Positions 9,026 to 17,118 of a stretch of DNA of 64,000 nt are shown in pieces. A program made the translations under genes and the position numbers. The stretch comes from an uncultured Treponema sp. (GTDB lineage Bacteria; Spirochaetota; Spirochaetia; Treponematales; Treponemataceae). The notes below the pieces were generated by a model. That model did not search any database. It was not told the DNA's origin and saw only the letters and a list, made by a program, of their open reading frames with translations. Where the stretch lies: contig NZ_CAKVAM010000001.1 of NCBI RefSeq assembly GCF_934725225.1, forward strand, positions 434,001 through 498,000, read 5' to 3'. The first letter of the stretch is position 1. Each line of letters opens with the position of its first letter.

Positions 9026-9900
9026 AAAACGACATAAGCCGCCGTGCTTCCCTTTTGCATCTGTCTTCTCTTTCTCTCGCTGAAAAAATGAAAAGCGGTT
9101 CGTTCCGTTCGCTTTACCGTGGACGCGGAATTGAATTCAGCGGAGTCCGTGAATATCTTCGCGGAGATGATGTGCGCGCAATCGACTGGAATGTTACGGC
9201 AAGAATGGGAAAGCCTTTTGAAAAAGTTTTTGAAGAAGAGCGCGAACTTGATGTCTTTATAGTTGCCGACGCTTCTCTTTCCATGTGCGTGGGAACAAGC
9301 CAGCAGACAAAACTTGAAAAAGCAATGGAATGCGCTTCTCTTTTGACGCTTGCTTCATTTTATAATTCCAGTCCTGTTGGCGCGGTTGTTTTTGACGGCG
9401 AGCTTGAATTTTTTTGTTCCCCGGAATCTGGAAAAAAACATTCGCTTATGCTTCTGTCCCATTTTGAACTTGACAGAAAAAAACAAAAGGCTGGTTCTGT
9501 TCTTGACAGCGCGCTTAGAGGTGCAGAAAAACTTTTAAAGAAAAGAAGTCTTGTTTTTGTCATTTCTGATTTTAGGGCTGCGGAATGGCAGGCTTCTTTT
9601 GCGCGTCTTTGCCAGAAAAATGATGTCATTGCAATAAAGATTGTTGATTCTTCTGATGACAATATTCCTTCCGTTGGTTCTGTTCTTTTTGCAGATCCGG
9701 AAACAGGATACGAAGCTGTTCTTCCGACTTCAAGCCAGAAATTTATCCGCGGATGGAGAGAAGAAAATGAGCAGCGCAATGAAAACTGGTTTAAAGAATG
9801 CGTGCGCCACGGAGGAATTCCTTTGTTTATAAGCACTGTTCAAGACCCTGCCGCAGAGCTTATAAAATTTTTCAGCAGCAGGCACAGACATTCGTTTTAG
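9022..9900 (+). CDS. DUF58 protein of the Bat operon
   Basis: 292 residues. The DUF58 signature REYLRGDDVRAIDWNVTARMG (shown to show family; residues ~49-69) is followed by a degenerate VWA-like fold with VFIVADASLSM, whose DxSxS metal site is intact, and LVFVISDFRA. DUF58 proteins nearly always lie directly after moxR and are thought to be the MoxR client that links the ATPase to membrane VWA proteins. The protein has no signal peptide and should be cytoplasmic. Its start codon overlaps the moxR stop. Function in aerotolerance or envelope stress is inferred from operon conservation only. Confidence 0.88.
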   Translation: MKNDISRRASLLHLSSLSLAEKMKSGSFRSLYRGRGIEFSGVREYLRGDDVRAIDWNVTARMGKPFEKVFEEERELDVFIVADASLSMCVGTSQQTKLEKAMECASLLTLASFYNSSPVGAVVFDGELEFFCSPESGKKHSLMLLSHFELDRKKQKAGSVLDSALRGAEKLLKKRSLVFVISDFRAAEWQASFARLCQKNDVIAIKIVDSSDDNIPSVGSVLFADPETGYEAVLPTSSQKFIRGWREENEQRNENWFKECVRHGGIPLFISTVQDPAAELIKFFSSRHRHSF

Positions 9901-9909
9901 GAAAATGGA

Positions 9910-10956
9910 ATGAAGAAAAATCTTTGCTTTATTTTTGGCTTGTGCTTTTTTATTCAGTTTTTAGCTGCGCAGAATCCAAGTGAAAACGCAACTGCTTTTG
10001 GAACGCAAGTTATGATTCCGCGCGATGTTTTCATTGGCGACAGTGGACAGATTCAGTATTCATTCAGAACGCCCATAGATTTTTTTTCTTTTGCGGATTC
10101 ATCAATGATAAAGGATGAAGTTCTTTCGCTGAATCTTTCTTCAAAGGAACTTTTGGAAAATCCGGACGACTGCCTTGTTACAAAATCAGTTCTTGTAAGA
10201 AACGGCGTGAACTACAATCTTTGCATAACGATAATTCCGTGGAAAACAGGAACAATAAAATTTAAAGAATTCAGCTTGGAAAAATTTTGCCGCGGACAAA
10301 ACAGCAGCAAAGAAAATGTTGACTTTAGAATTCAACTTGCGCCGGTTACAATTCTTTCGCTTGTAGAAAAACTTGAAGTAAAAAATTTAAAATCTCCGCA
10401 AGCCCCGCTTTTGCTTCCTAACACAAATTATTTTTTGTGGATTGCAGGCTTCTTACTTGCCGGATTTTTTTCACTGTCTTGCATTGTCCTGATAAGGCTT
10501 CCGCATATTTTGAAAAAACTGAAATTTTTAAGAGAGCAGTTTGAACTTTACAGAAATGCAAAGCGAACAAAGAAAAAACTTTCCGCGCTTTTAAAAAAGA
10601 AAATTGACGATAAAGATTTTTGTGAAAAATGGCAGCTTGCAATGCGCGAATATTTGGAATTTAGATTTGCGGTTTCATTTTGTTCTGTGCCTGGAAAAAA
10701 TGTCGGTGCAAAAATATTTGACATACTGAACGGTCTTGCAGGAGAAAAAGTTTGTGAGGCGATTGAATCTCTTTCGTGTTTTTTTGTGCGCACGGACTAC
10801 ATTCGGTTTGCAAGCGGTTCAATTGATTCTAAGCTTTTACCAGCGGAAACACATCAGGCTTTGTTTGTTAAAAACGAAAAAAAATCAATGGTTGCGGAAA
10901 CTTGCAAAATAATTGATTTGCTTGAAAAAGGAGAGTGTAATAAAAACTTTGCCTGA
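9910..10956 (+). CDS. Bat-operon membrane protein, short BatD/DUF4381-like
   Basis: 348 residues: signal peptide (1-20, cleavage after FLAA), a ~150-residue periplasmic beta-rich domain, one TM segment (~171-196, NYFLWIAGFLLAGFF...) and a basic, helical cytoplasmic tail with the stretch CEKWQLAMREYLEFRF. The layout resembles the DUF4381 or truncated BatD proteins that occupy this slot between DUF58 and batA in other bat operons, but the sequence is too divergent for a firm name. It starts nine bases after the DUF58 stop, with GGAAAATGGA as ribosome site. Confidence 0.6.
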   Translation: MKKNLCFIFGLCFFIQFLAAQNPSENATAFGTQVMIPRDVFIGDSGQIQYSFRTPIDFFSFADSSMIKDEVLSLNLSSKELLENPDDCLVTKSVLVRNGVNYNLCITIIPWKTGTIKFKEFSLEKFCRGQNSSKENVDFRIQLAPVTILSLVEKLEVKNLKSPQAPLLLPNTNYFLWIAGFLLAGFFSLSCIVLIRLPHILKKLKFLREQFELYRNAKRTKKKLSALLKKKIDDKDFCEKWQLAMREYLEFRFAVSFCSVPGKNVGAKIFDILNGLAGEKVCEAIESLSCFFVRTDYIRFASGSIDSKLLPAETHQALFVKNEKKSMVAETCKIIDLLEKGECNKNFA

Positions 10957-11008
10957 AATAGCGTCAAAGTTTTAAACTTTTTAATTGGCTTTTTATAGGA
11001 GAAAAAAA

Positions 11009-12010
11009 GTGTTTGAATTTGAAAATCCTCCGGCATTTTTTCTTTTGCTTTTGATTCCGGTGCTTTATATTTTGCGTTATATAAAAATTTTTTCACGGCT
11101 TTCTTTGCCTTTGAATTTAAGCGATTGGAACGGAAGCAATTTTAAGTGGAAGGGGAATGCAAGAAAATTTCTTTCTGTTTTTGGAAGAGTTGTTTGCGTA
11201 TTGTTTTACATTTGCCTTGTCTTTGCCTATGCGGATCCTGTTTTTCATCTTCAGCAAAAAGTTTATTCTTCAAAAGGCGCGTCGGTTGTTTTTGTTTTGG
11301 ATGTAAGTCCTTCAATGGCTGCAAAAGATATTAGTTCGCAAAGCCGTCTTGAAGCTGCAAAAAATTCCATAGTTTCCATGGCGGAAATGAATGGCGGCGC
11401 GGAACTTGGTCTTGTTGTAATGGCTGAAAATGCTGCTGTTTTAGTTCCTCCTACAATGGACAGAAAATTTTTTTTGAACCGATTGAAAACTGTAAGTGTC
11501 GGAGAACTTGGAGACGGAACTGCGATTGGAACTGGAGTTAGCTGCGCAATTTATCATCTTGAAAAATCGAAGTCGCCTAAGAAAAGTATTGTTCTTATTA
11601 CTGACGGAGAAAACAATTCAGGCGCGGTTCATCCTCACACTGCGGCTCGACTTGCCGTGAACAAAGATATTTCACTTTACATTCTTGGCGTGGGAACGAG
11701 AGGCGTTGTCCCGATTGATTACGTAGATCCAAAGTCAAATAAAATTTATTCAGGTTATCTTGAATCGAAATTTGACACGTCTTCAATTGCGCGGATTGCG
11801 TCAGAGGGAAACGGAAAATTTTTTGAGATTGAATCTCTTTCCGCATTGTCGCAAGCTATTTCTTCAATTTCAAAAAATGAAAATGTCGCGCAAAGTTATT
11901 ACATAAAAAATCAGGATATATTTTATTACCGGCAGTTTTTGATTGCCGCTGTTGTTCTTGCTTGCCTTGCTTGGATTGTGCGCAGGTTTCTTCTGCAGGA
12001 GACTTTATGA
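11009..12010 (+). CDS. batA: BatA-like VWA membrane protein
   Basis: About 333 residues. Two N-terminal TM helices (~8-23 and ~55-75) precede a VWA domain with an intact MIDAS: DVSPS (VVFVLDVSPSM), the Thr in GDGTAIGTG and the Asp in LITDGENN. A C-terminal TM (~306-325) returns the chain to the cytoplasm. GTG 11009 is chosen because TAGGAG lies seven bases before it and the protein then starts FEFENPPAFFLLLLIP, the usual BatA beginning; the in-frame TTG at 10985 has no ribosome site. The stop overlaps the batB start (ATGA). Predicted to bind divalent metal and protein partners in the periplasm as part of the Bat complex. Confidence 0.88.
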   Translation: MFEFENPPAFFLLLLIPVLYILRYIKIFSRLSLPLNLSDWNGSNFKWKGNARKFLSVFGRVVCVLFYICLVFAYADPVFHLQQKVYSSKGASVVFVLDVSPSMAAKDISSQSRLEAAKNSIVSMAEMNGGAELGLVVMAENAAVLVPPTMDRKFFLNRLKTVSVGELGDGTAIGTGVSCAIYHLEKSKSPKKSIVLITDGENNSGAVHPHTAARLAVNKDISLYILGVGTRGVVPIDYVDPKSNKIYSGYLESKFDTSSIARIASEGNGKFFEIESLSALSQAISSISKNENVAQSYYIKNQDIFYYRQFLIAAVVLACLAWIVRRFLLQETL

Positions 12011-13623
12011 ATTTTTCTGTTGAAAATCCATTTTCGTTTTATCTTTTTATTCCTCTGGTTTTTGCGCTTGTGTTTGTTGTGGCGCGTTATCTTCGTCTAA
12101 GAAAAAATATCTGCGGAAAAGTTTTTGAATTTAAAAACGGTTCTTTTAGAATTTCAGCTTGTTTTTGGAGCAGAACTTTTTTTAGATTTTTAAGCGGAAT
12201 TTGTGTTGTCCTTGCGCTTGCAGGAATTTCATTTGGAACGGATTCTGTGCCTGTTCAGAAAAACGGAAAAGCTGTTTCACTTGTGTTTGACATTTCTTAT
12301 AGCATGGAAGCAAAAGATGCACCCGGCGGAATTTCAAGGCTTCAGGCAGTTTCAAGTTATGCAAGCGAGCTTTTGGACAGAATGAACGGATGCGCAGTTT
12401 CCGCTGTTCTTGCGAAGGGCGATGGAATTACAGCTGTTCCGCTTACAGAAGATTTTCAGAGCGTAAGAAGTTTAATAGAAAATCTTTCGCCTTTGCTTAT
12501 GACTTCCGAGGGAACAAGTCTTGGCAATGGAATAAAAGCCGCGCTTTCTTCGTTTCCTGAACAATCTTCCGCCGCTTCGTTTATCTGGCTTTTTACCGAT
12601 TGTGAGGAAACAGACAACAGCCTTCAGACTTCTCTTTCTGAATGTTTAAAAGCCGGAATTCCAGTTGTGATTATCGGATTTGGCTCTGAGCGTGAAAGTG
12701 AAATTTTTGCGGGCGACGGAATTACAAAAATAAAAACGGCTTTAAGATCTGGCAGCGTTGAAAAAATGATTTTGTCTTTAAAAGAAAAATTTATTTCATC
12801 CAAAAGAAATAGTTCTGCGCCTTCTGTTGTTTACATCGATGCTTCGGAAATGGGTTCTGCTGCCGCAATTTTAAAAATGCTTGACCTTAACGGTTCGTTG
12901 CCGTCGGTTTCTTATGAAGTTCAGAGCACTCAGCGTTACGGACTTTTTATTTCGCTTGCAATTTTATTTTTTCTTGCTTCGATTATTTTTGGCGAGCTTG
13001 ACATTGCAGGCGGAAAGAAAAAATTGATTTCATCTGTTTCCGCAGTTTCTCTTGTTTTTTTGTTTACTGGATGTTCGCCGCGTTTTAATGACGGCGTAAA
13101 AATTCTTGAAGGAAAACTTGACTGGTCTAAGCAGGATTATCAAAATGCAGTCGGAGATTTTTTGGAAACGGCTTCGAATGCACAAGCGCGTGGAGATTTT
13201 CTTGTTGAACAGTATGCGGTTTTTGGACTCGGCTCAACTTATCTTATGCAAGGCGAAACTGATGCCGCGTTAAAAAGATTTTCTCAAGTTTATGAAAACG
13301 CTTCGGATAAAATTAAATTTGCAATTCTTTATAATTCTGGAATAATTGCGCACCGCAACGGAGATTACAAAGCGGCAACTGATTTTTTCAAAAAAGCAAT
13401 TTTGATAGACAGCACTAGCATAAATGCAAAAATCAATCTTGAGCTTTCGCTGAGGGAAAATTCAGAACGCTCAAGAGAATCCGCGCAGGAACTTGTGCCT
13501 TTGTCAGAAAATAAAGAAGAACAGAATATTCAAAATGCGCTTTATTCTATAATTCGGGAGGATGAAAGACAGCAATGGAAAAATATGCAAAAAGATTCAG
13601 AACGGACTTCCCGCGATTATTAA
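12007..13623 (+). CDS. batB: BatB VWA protein fused to a BatC-like TPR domain
   Basis: 538 residues. TM1 ~10-28 and TM2 ~58-75, VWA domain ~88-270 with MIDAS residues Asp95, Ser97, Ser99 (DISYS), Thr170 (EGTSLGNG) and Asp198 (LFTDCE), then TM3 ~311-329. After KKK (337-339) comes a second hydrophobic stretch ending LFTGC (Cys356), which looks exactly like a lipoprotein signal peptide, followed by two or three TPR units (~375-480) and a charged tail. In Leptospira and Bacteroides the TPR protein BatC is often separate, so this looks like a gene fusion that retained the BatC export signal. ATG 12007 overlaps the batA stop. The 3' end overlaps batD by 49 bases. Confidence 0.88.
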   Translation: MNFSVENPFSFYLFIPLVFALVFVVARYLRLRKNICGKVFEFKNGSFRISACFWSRTFFRFLSGICVVLALAGISFGTDSVPVQKNGKAVSLVFDISYSMEAKDAPGGISRLQAVSSYASELLDRMNGCAVSAVLAKGDGITAVPLTEDFQSVRSLIENLSPLLMTSEGTSLGNGIKAALSSFPEQSSAASFIWLFTDCEETDNSLQTSLSECLKAGIPVVIIGFGSERESEIFAGDGITKIKTALRSGSVEKMILSLKEKFISSKRNSSAPSVVYIDASEMGSAAAILKMLDLNGSLPSVSYEVQSTQRYGLFISLAILFFLASIIFGELDIAGGKKKLISSVSAVSLVFLFTGCSPRFNDGVKILEGKLDWSKQDYQNAVGDFLETASNAQARGDFLVEQYAVFGLGSTYLMQGETDAALKRFSQVYENASDKIKFAILYNSGIIAHRNGDYKAATDFFKKAILIDSTSINAKINLELSLRENSERSRESAQELVPLSENKEEQNIQNALYSIIREDERQQWKNMQKDSERTSRDY

Positions 13624-14957
13624 TTTTCATTTTGCTTGTTGCTCAGGCATTTTCTGTTTTTGCAAAGCCAGTTTCATGGAATTATTTATGGAGCTTGCGG
13701 TTCAGGCAAAATCAGGAAACTTTATTTACAGAAACCGACAATTCATTTTATGTTGAAATTGAAGGCGTTACTCCAGACAGCATTCAGCTTGCCGTAAATT
13801 CTCTTCCGCATAATGTAAGTTTTGTTTCGTCAAAAAAAGAAACCGTTATGATAAAAAGCGGAAACGGGCAGGACGAAAAATATTCAGCAGGAACAAGAAT
13901 TACAATTTGGATGAAATTTTTAAAAACTGGATTTTACAAAATCAGTCCAATCGATCTTGTTATAAACGGCAGCTTCTATCAAATTCCGTTTAATCCTGTT
14001 GAAGTTTTTGAAAATCCAAAATTTATAAATCCGCAGGTTTCAGTTTCGTTTAACAATCTGAATGTTCCTTCAAAAGGAAAAATTGCCGAAGCTTATGAAG
14101 GTCAGCACATTATTTTTACCGTAAATGTGAAGTATGCGAATTCTGTAAAAAATGTTTCTTGGAATATTCCGGAAGATTCTGTATTTAAAAAACTTCGCGA
14201 ATTTAATTTTTCTGGTGAAGATTCTTTTTCTACGGAATTCAAGCCTGTCGCCGTGTTTGACTGGCAGCCTTTAAAATCTGGAAACTGGACTCTTCCCGAA
14301 ATTTTTGTTACGGCGGTTTCGTACAACGGAACAATCAGCGATATAAAATGTCCGCCGATTGCTTTTAAAATTCATGAAAAAAAATCAGCGGTCAGAGAGC
14401 CAAAGCAGGAAAGTCCTTTTGCTTACGCATTTATCGAGCCTTTAAGTTATGACAAAAATGATTCCAAGCCGGAAGCGAAAAATTACGACATTTTGAATTT
14501 GATTGAGCTTCATAAAAAAGAACGCCATTCAATTCCGTTTTTTAATTCGGCATTTAAAGAAAGAAGGCAGATTGAACTTTCTGTCGGACTTTCTCCGTCT
14601 GGAGTTGAGCCGAGCGTTGTTTTCTTTGCCATAATGTTTTGCGCTGTTTTTATTTTGCTGGCTCTTTCAGTTTTGCTTTTTATTTTCAAGCGGAAAAAAA
14701 CTTGCGCGATTTTTGTTTCTATGTTTGTTACATTTGCAGTTTTCTTGTCGATTTACGGCTACCACTTGTTTACTTCCCGCGGAATTTATGCAGGCGGAAC
14801 AATGAGTCCGATTCCAGAAAAAACAGCTCCAACAGGTGTAACCATTCAGGCCGGAAGCGTTGTTTCTATAATAAGAACTGCGGGCGGCTGGATGTACATA
14901 AGGCACAATGATACTTACGGCTGGGTTTCGGCGGAAAATGTTTATCTAATAAAATAG
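13575..14957 (+). CDS. batD: BatD-like membrane protein with C-terminal SH3-like domain
   Basis: 460 residues: signal peptide (~13-31, LLIFILLVAQAFSVFA), a large periplasmic region of immunoglobulin-like strands (ELSVGLSPS at its end), two TM helices (~352-374 and ~378-398) and a small bacterial SH3-like domain at the end (VVSIIRTAGGWMYIR, DTYGWVSAENVYL). BatD proteins show this layout and usually end the bat operon. The start at ATG 13575 lies inside batB, with GGGAGG about 13 bases before it, implying translational coupling. A periplasmic scaffold role for BatA/BatB is inferred from the family. Confidence 0.8.
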   Translation: MEKYAKRFRTDFPRLLIFILLVAQAFSVFAKPVSWNYLWSLRFRQNQETLFTETDNSFYVEIEGVTPDSIQLAVNSLPHNVSFVSSKKETVMIKSGNGQDEKYSAGTRITIWMKFLKTGFYKISPIDLVINGSFYQIPFNPVEVFENPKFINPQVSVSFNNLNVPSKGKIAEAYEGQHIIFTVNVKYANSVKNVSWNIPEDSVFKKLREFNFSGEDSFSTEFKPVAVFDWQPLKSGNWTLPEIFVTAVSYNGTISDIKCPPIAFKIHEKKSAVREPKQESPFAYAFIEPLSYDKNDSKPEAKNYDILNLIELHKKERHSIPFFNSAFKERRQIELSVGLSPSGVEPSVVFFAIMFCAVFILLALSVLLFIFKRKKTCAIFVSMFVTFAVFLSIYGYHLFTSRGIYAGGTMSPIPEKTAPTGVTIQAGSVVSIIRTAGGWMYIRHNDTYGWVSAENVYLIK

Positions 14958-14971
14958 CAAGGAATTTAAAA

Positions 14972-15529
14972 ATGGATTTTGGTGATATTTTATCGCAATG
15001 GGATTCTATTCAGAAAAAGCCTGTTCAAAAAAACAAAGGACCGCAGGTTTGCCGTAAAAAAGCAAATGCTCCCACAAAAGAAGAAAAAGAAGCCGCGCGT
15101 CAAGGTTATTCTTACGAGCAGATTATGGAGCAGGACAACAAGAAGCGCATAAATCCGATGGAGCTTTGGCTTAGACGATATGGCACGGTGGACAAAGACA
15201 AGGCGTTTGAAGAAAATGCGCGTCAGGAAAAACTGAATGATATAAATTATTTAAAGACGCTTGCTCCAGAAGCCACAATAGATTTGCATCAGCTTACAAG
15301 AGAAGAAGCTTGGGACAAACTTAAAATTTTTGTTGACAGCTGCTACATTCGGAAGCTCAAGAAAATTCTTATTATCCACGGAAAAGGAAATCACAGCCAC
15401 GGAACAGATCCGGTCCTTGGGCAAGTTGTGCGGCTTTTTATTGAGCAAGACAAGCGGCTTGGAACTTCCGGCCATCCAGACAGAAATCACGGCGGTTCTG
15501 GAGCGACTTGGGTAATAATAAAAAATTAG
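14972..15529 (+). CDS. Smr-domain protein
   Basis: 185 residues. A charged N-terminal half is followed by a Smr (small MutS-related) domain with the two hallmark motifs: IDLHQLT (~residue 109) and IIHGKGNHS (~132). Smr domains are nucleic-acid endonucleases (MutS2 C-terminus, SMR2/YdaL group); some act on RNA in stalled-ribosome rescue. It lies 14 bases after batD with AAGGAA as ribosome site, so it is probably co-transcribed with the Bat operon though not known to function with it. Confidence 0.85.
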   Translation: MDFGDILSQWDSIQKKPVQKNKGPQVCRKKANAPTKEEKEAARQGYSYEQIMEQDNKKRINPMELWLRRYGTVDKDKAFEENARQEKLNDINYLKTLAPEATIDLHQLTREEAWDKLKIFVDSCYIRKLKKILIIHGKGNHSHGTDPVLGQVVRLFIEQDKRLGTSGHPDRNHGGSGATWVIIKN

Positions 15530-15592
15530 ATTTTTTCAATTGATTTATTCAATGGATTTTAGTAAGTTTAGTTTTAAGAGTTGTTTGCTGAT

Positions 15593-16099
15593 ATGGAAGA
15601 TTTGTATAAAATTTTGAATGTTGAAAAAAATGCCTCTGCGGAAGAAATCAAAAAAGCCTATAGAAATTTAGCATTTAAATTTCATCCAGACAGAAATCCG
15701 GGCGATAAATCCGCGGAAGAAAATTTCAAAAAAATAAACGAAGCTTATTCAGTTTTAGGCGATGAAATAAAACGCCGCCAGTACGACCAGTACAACATGA
15801 ACGGCTTTTCTGAAAATTTTCAGCAGAATGGCGGATTTTATCAAGGCGACCCTTTTGCGGATTTTTTCAACAACAGAAATTATCAGTACACTTACACTTA
15901 TTCTTCAAAAAATTCAGAGAGCAAAAAAGGCTTTTCTTTAATAGGACTTTTCTTAAGCATAATTCAGATTTTGTTCTGCTTCTTGGGATTTACCACAGTC
16001 GGCAGATGGAGTTTTTTGCTCGGCATTTTATTTTTTATCGGACTTGTCAACGGAATAAAATCAGCGGCAGGAAATTTAAAATGGATTCTTGCGGAATAA
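15593..16099 (+). CDS. J-domain protein with C-terminal membrane segments
   Basis: 168 residues. Residues 1-67 form a complete J domain (EDLYKILNVEKNASAEEIKKAY, HPD at FHPDRNPG, INEAYSVLGD). A Tyr/Asn-rich linker follows, then two hydrophobic helices (~118-138 and ~143-158). No Gly/Phe-rich or zinc-finger regions exist, so this is a type III, membrane-tethered DnaK co-chaperone rather than DnaJ. ATG 15593 is preferred over the TTG at 15581, because it places the J domain directly at the N-terminus; the AAGAG at 15576 is a weak ribosome site. It lies 21 bases before rnhA and is probably co-transcribed with it. Confidence 0.85.
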   Translation: MEDLYKILNVEKNASAEEIKKAYRNLAFKFHPDRNPGDKSAEENFKKINEAYSVLGDEIKRRQYDQYNMNGFSENFQQNGGFYQGDPFADFFNNRNYQYTYTYSSKNSESKKGFSLIGLFLSIIQILFCFLGFTTVGRWSFLLGILFFIGLVNGIKSAAGNLKWILAE

Positions 16100-16120
16100 A
16101 AAACTGAAAGGGAGATTTTA

Positions 16121-16579
16121 ATGGAAAATAATTCAGGAATTGTTGTTTACACTGATGGCGGCTGCCGCGGAAATCCTGGCTGCGGAGGCTGGGGCTGCGT
16201 TATAATTGACGGCGAAAAAGAATACAAATTTTCCGGCGGAGAAAAACTTACAACAAACAATCGCATGGAACTTATGGCGGCAATAAGCGCGCTGAATTCA
16301 ATTGCTGAAAATGCGCTTTGGAAAAATCAGCATATTTCAGTTTATTCAGACAGCCAGTATGTAAAAAACGGAATAACTTCTTGGATTCAAAACTGGAAAA
16401 AAAACGGCTGGAAAACTTCCGCAAAGAAACCTGTTCTAAACAAAGATTTGTGGGTTCAGCTTGATTCAGTTTACAATCTTCTTGACATCGAATGGAAATG
16501 GGTCAAAGGTCATGCGGGCGTAAAGTACAACGAAATTTGCGATGAGCTTTGCAACATGGAAATGGACAAGCAAAGCTGA
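16121..16579 (+). CDS. rnhA: Ribonuclease HI
   Basis: 152 residues, the normal RNase HI length. The catalytic carboxylates are present: Asp in VYTDGGCRGNPG, Glu in NNRMELMA, Asp in VYSDSQYV, and the final Asp near EICDELC after the KGHAG histidine loop. The enzyme degrades the RNA strand of RNA-DNA hybrids, such as R-loops and Okazaki primers. An AGGGAG ribosome site precedes the start by seven bases. Confidence 0.95.
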   Translation: MENNSGIVVYTDGGCRGNPGCGGWGCVIIDGEKEYKFSGGEKLTTNNRMELMAAISALNSIAENALWKNQHISVYSDSQYVKNGITSWIQNWKKNGWKTSAKKPVLNKDLWVQLDSVYNLLDIEWKWVKGHAGVKYNEICDELCNMEMDKQS

Positions 16580-16620
16580 AATTTGTTTGCAAGAAATGTT
16601 TGCTGTAAAGAGAATGTTTT

Positions 16621-17118
16621 TTACTCTATAAAGATATAATCGTTGAAATAAACCGCGCGGATTTGTCCCATTACAAGATTTTCGTTTATTTTTTGAAGCA
16701 GTTCTTCTTTTATTAAATTTTCTCCTTTTGCCCGGATTTGGCTGAAAGTGAGCGCAGAAAAATAATTTGTAAAAATCGATTTTATCTGCCGTTCTTTTAA
16801 TGAAAGTTCTTCAAACAAAGCCTTGTCTTCCGCAGGATATGAAAACCACGGGGAAATCACGATTACGGCTTGCTCGTCTTTTTCTGAAATTTGCTTTGTG
16901 AAAATCCGAAGCTGCCCGATGTCCGTGAATGCGTCCATACTTTTTTCTTTTCCTGCGTTCATGTTTGTGATTTTCTTCGGACTTGGATCTGATTTTCTGT
17001 ATGCGCTTGCAGGATTTTCTTTTGTGAATATATAAAAAGCGATTGTAACAATTATTATTGTAAGAACAATTGCGGCCGCCAACGCAAAAAGAAATTTGTT
17101 CAGTTTATTCAGATTCAT
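16621..17118 (-). CDS. FliL-like single-pass membrane protein
   Basis: 165 residues: an N-terminal TM helix (~10-32), a Lys/Ser-rich linker and a ~100-residue periplasmic domain. Its end, IKEELLQKINENL followed by IRAVYFNDYIFIE, matches the typical FliL finish (helix, then VYFTEFVIQ-like strand). FliL surrounds the flagellar stator and tunes motor torque. This copy lies outside any motor operon, overlapping hflX by four bases (ATGA), so it may be a FliL paralogue. The N-terminal part of the domain is poorly conserved, and the assignment rests on size, topology and C-terminal motif. Confidence 0.6.
   Translation of the reverse strand: MNLNKLNKFLFALAAAIVLTIIIVTIAFYIFTKENPASAYRKSDPSPKKITNMNAGKEKSMDAFTDIGQLRIFTKQISEKDEQAVIVISPWFSYPAEDKALFEELSLKERQIKSIFTNYFSALTFSQIRAKGENLIKEELLQKINENLVMGQIRAVYFNDYIFIE

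Noticed and set aside
16580..16620. Terminator between rnhA and the FliL-like gene
   Set aside because: Only a weak, interrupted inverted repeat (TAAAGAG / CTCTATA) around a T-run; not convincing.
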